Positions 63,144-64,000 of a stretch of 64,000 nucleotides of DNA are shown here, one piece after another (positions within the stretch are counted from its first letter, which is position 1; every line of letters begins with the position of its first letter). The DNA is taken from contig NZ_JBMPGS010000004.1 of assembly GCF_049680855.1 (NCBI RefSeq), positions 231,500-295,499 of the forward strand, in the 5' to 3' direction. Below the pieces are notes generated by a model. That model saw only the letters and a list, made by a program, of their open reading frames with translations, ran no database searches and was not told the DNA's origin. Origin of the DNA: Salinimicrobium sp049680855. Lineage in GTDB: Bacteria > Bacteroidota > Bacteroidia > Flavobacteriales > Flavobacteriaceae. A program made the position numbers and the translations under genes.

Positions 63144-63153
63144 GTTGGCACAC
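63144..63153 (+). repeat. 10-bp inverted repeat flanking the 186-residue gene, left arm
   Basis: GTTGGCACAC, the exact reverse complement of GTGTGCCAAC at 63750-63759. The pair brackets a single gene and resembles the outer boxes of integron attC sites (AAC and GTT pointing away from the gene). Confidence 0.6.
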
Positions 63154-63168
63154 GTCTTTTTTAAGCAG

Positions 63169-63729
63169 CTAAAAAGTTATTCCCACGGAAATCCCATAGC
63201 CATCGGCAGGATAATTATAATTAACATCCTGCACTTCACTCGTGTAATAAGTTTTAGACTTTTTAAAAACTTCAATTGTATATTGAAAATTATAATCGCT
63301 CTCAAAATTATATCCCAATCCTAATTTGGCAGTCTGACCTGGCAGAAAGCTACCAATTTCCAAATTTTTCCCGGTATTCAATAGCACAAAAGGGCTGTTA
63401 AATCCGTAATCATTAAGATTAAATCTTATTTCTAATATAGCTGGGAGTGATTTATATTCTTCATCAATATTAAAATTTACTCCAATTCCTGCAGACAAAA
63501 CAAATTTTTTCAAAATGAATATCCCGTGAAGAGAATTTAATTCAAAACCCCAACCAGTATTTAGCTGATTTTCGTGATGAATTAAACTTTCCTCCGTGTT
63601 TTTATAAATTTCTAAAATATTTGTAGAAGTGTAAATTTTCTTGTGATCCTGAGCTTGCATAAGAAAAGGAAAACAGAAGATTGCAGAAATAAATAGTATT
63701 TTGAAATTCAATTTTTGAAGTAATTTCAT
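63169..63729 (-). CDS. Hypothetical exported beta-strand-rich protein
   Basis: 186 residues. Signal peptide about 1-27 (ILFISAIFCFPFLMQAQ), then strands with alternating hydrophobic residues (LNTGWGFELNSLHGIFIL, KLGLGYNFESDYNFQYTIEVF, GYGISVGITF), ending in Phe. This fits a small outer-membrane beta-barrel, family unknown. Bracketed by the GTTGGCACAC/GTGTGCCAAC inverted repeat. Confidence 0.65.
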   Translation of the reverse strand: MKLLQKLNFKILFISAIFCFPFLMQAQDHKKIYTSTNILEIYKNTEESLIHHENQLNTGWGFELNSLHGIFILKKFVLSAGIGVNFNIDEEYKSLPAILEIRFNLNDYGFNSPFVLLNTGKNLEIGSFLPGQTAKLGLGYNFESDYNFQYTIEVFKKSKTYYTSEVQDVNYNYPADGYGISVGITF

Positions 63730-63749
63730 AAGATTTTTTTGTCTCAGAT

Positions 63750-63873
63750 GTGTGCCAACGCCCCCAATAACACAAGTTGCGGCTTGGTAACTTGAATTTG
63801 TCAGTTAAAGACGGCTTTTTAAATGGTAGTCAAAAAGGTCATTTTTGGAAGGTATTCCGCAATTTGTGTTATT
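63750..63873. repeat. attC-like imperfect palindrome including dispersed repeat copy 3
   Basis: Starts GTGTGCCAAC (63750-63759). AATAACACAAGTTGCGG (63766-63782) pairs at 16 of 17 positions with CCGCAATTTGTGTTATT (63857-63873). Repeat copy 3 (GGTAGTCAAAAAGGTCATTTTTGGAAGG...) occupies 63825-63874, so the arm at 63857 is part of the dispersed repeat seen at 59856 and 60490. Confidence 0.7.
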
Positions 63874-63920
63874 CATCTTAAGTTTGATTTCCTAACTTTT
63901 AATTACTAATCAGAAAGAAC

Positions 63921-63994
63921 AAAAGAGAGGATTAAGGTTATGTTATTCATGGGAACCTGGAGATTCCGACAACATTGATAATCCCCTCTCTTTT
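63921..63994. repeat. Long imperfect stem-loop at the window end
   Basis: AAAAGAGAGG...ATTA...TGTT (63921-63944) faces AACA...TAATCCCCTCTCTTTT (63971-63994) with small internal loops, and GGGAA/TTCC closes the apex. It may be a bidirectional terminator or a structured site. What lies beyond is not visible. Confidence 0.5.
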
Positions 63995-64000
63995 CTACTT

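Overview
The window is low-GC chromosomal DNA from a member of the Bacteroidota, almost certainly family Flavobacteriaceae. The evidence is the Na+-translocating NADH dehydrogenase (Nqr), type IX secretion (T9SS) parts (PorT and the Plug protein), huge HYR/SprB/LamG surface proteins with T9SS-like C-terminal domains, a TamL-type lipoprotein version of TamA, a short primary sigma factor without region 1.1, almost no Shine-Dalgarno sequences, and TAnnTTTG-type -7 promoter elements. A marine Gramella/Salegentibacter/Salinimicrobium-like genus is a guess; the sequence here does not settle it.

Layout. 1-3953: nqrABCD operon on the minus strand, with nqrD cut by the window edge. 4116-6851: T9SS Plug protein, a DUF3667 zinc-ribbon membrane protein and ApaG. 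7269-11812: a ScyD/ScyE-family lipoprotein, an NRDE-family hydrolase and proline-catabolic pruA. 12112-31861: about 20 kb holding three consecutive secreted proteins of 811, 3151 and 2433 residues. All end in a T9SS type A-like sorting domain. The two giants share a C-terminal block of about 900-960 residues and carry recently amplified HYR repeats (5 x 273 bp and 6 x 237 bp). 31890-38132: rsmG, a front-end-type fatty acid desaturase, an aminotransferase and the trkA-trkH potassium system. 38262-43037: ubiE, porT, an rRNA/tRNA methyltransferase and tamL. 43079-49253: fbaA, accD, rpsO, pnp and rpoD. 49466-58826: a BLUF photoreceptor, rpe, ypdA, tex, selO, a gamma-carbonic anhydrase, a YqiA-like esterase, GatB/YqeY and small unknowns. 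58972-59045: tRNA-Arg(UCG).

After the tRNA the character changes. From about 59.2 kb to the end there are short, mostly unrecognisable genes, all on the minus strand and mostly secreted or membrane proteins. They are separated by related imperfectly palindromic repeats. One gene has a homopolymer frameshift, and there is a transposase remnant. I read this as accessory DNA resembling an integron cassette array without an integrase in view.

Functionally, the T9SS components (Plug, PorT) and TamL belong to the envelope pathways that export and assemble proteins such as the three surface proteins in the middle of the window. Nqr supplies the sodium gradient, Trk handles potassium, and UbiE/MenG completes the menaquinone that similar bacteria use as quinone. 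rpsO-pnp-rpoD form a gene-expression block with clear intrinsic terminators.

One caution: a single N at 45700 sits between two identical 124-bp copies, which looks like an unmerged contig join rather than a real repeat.
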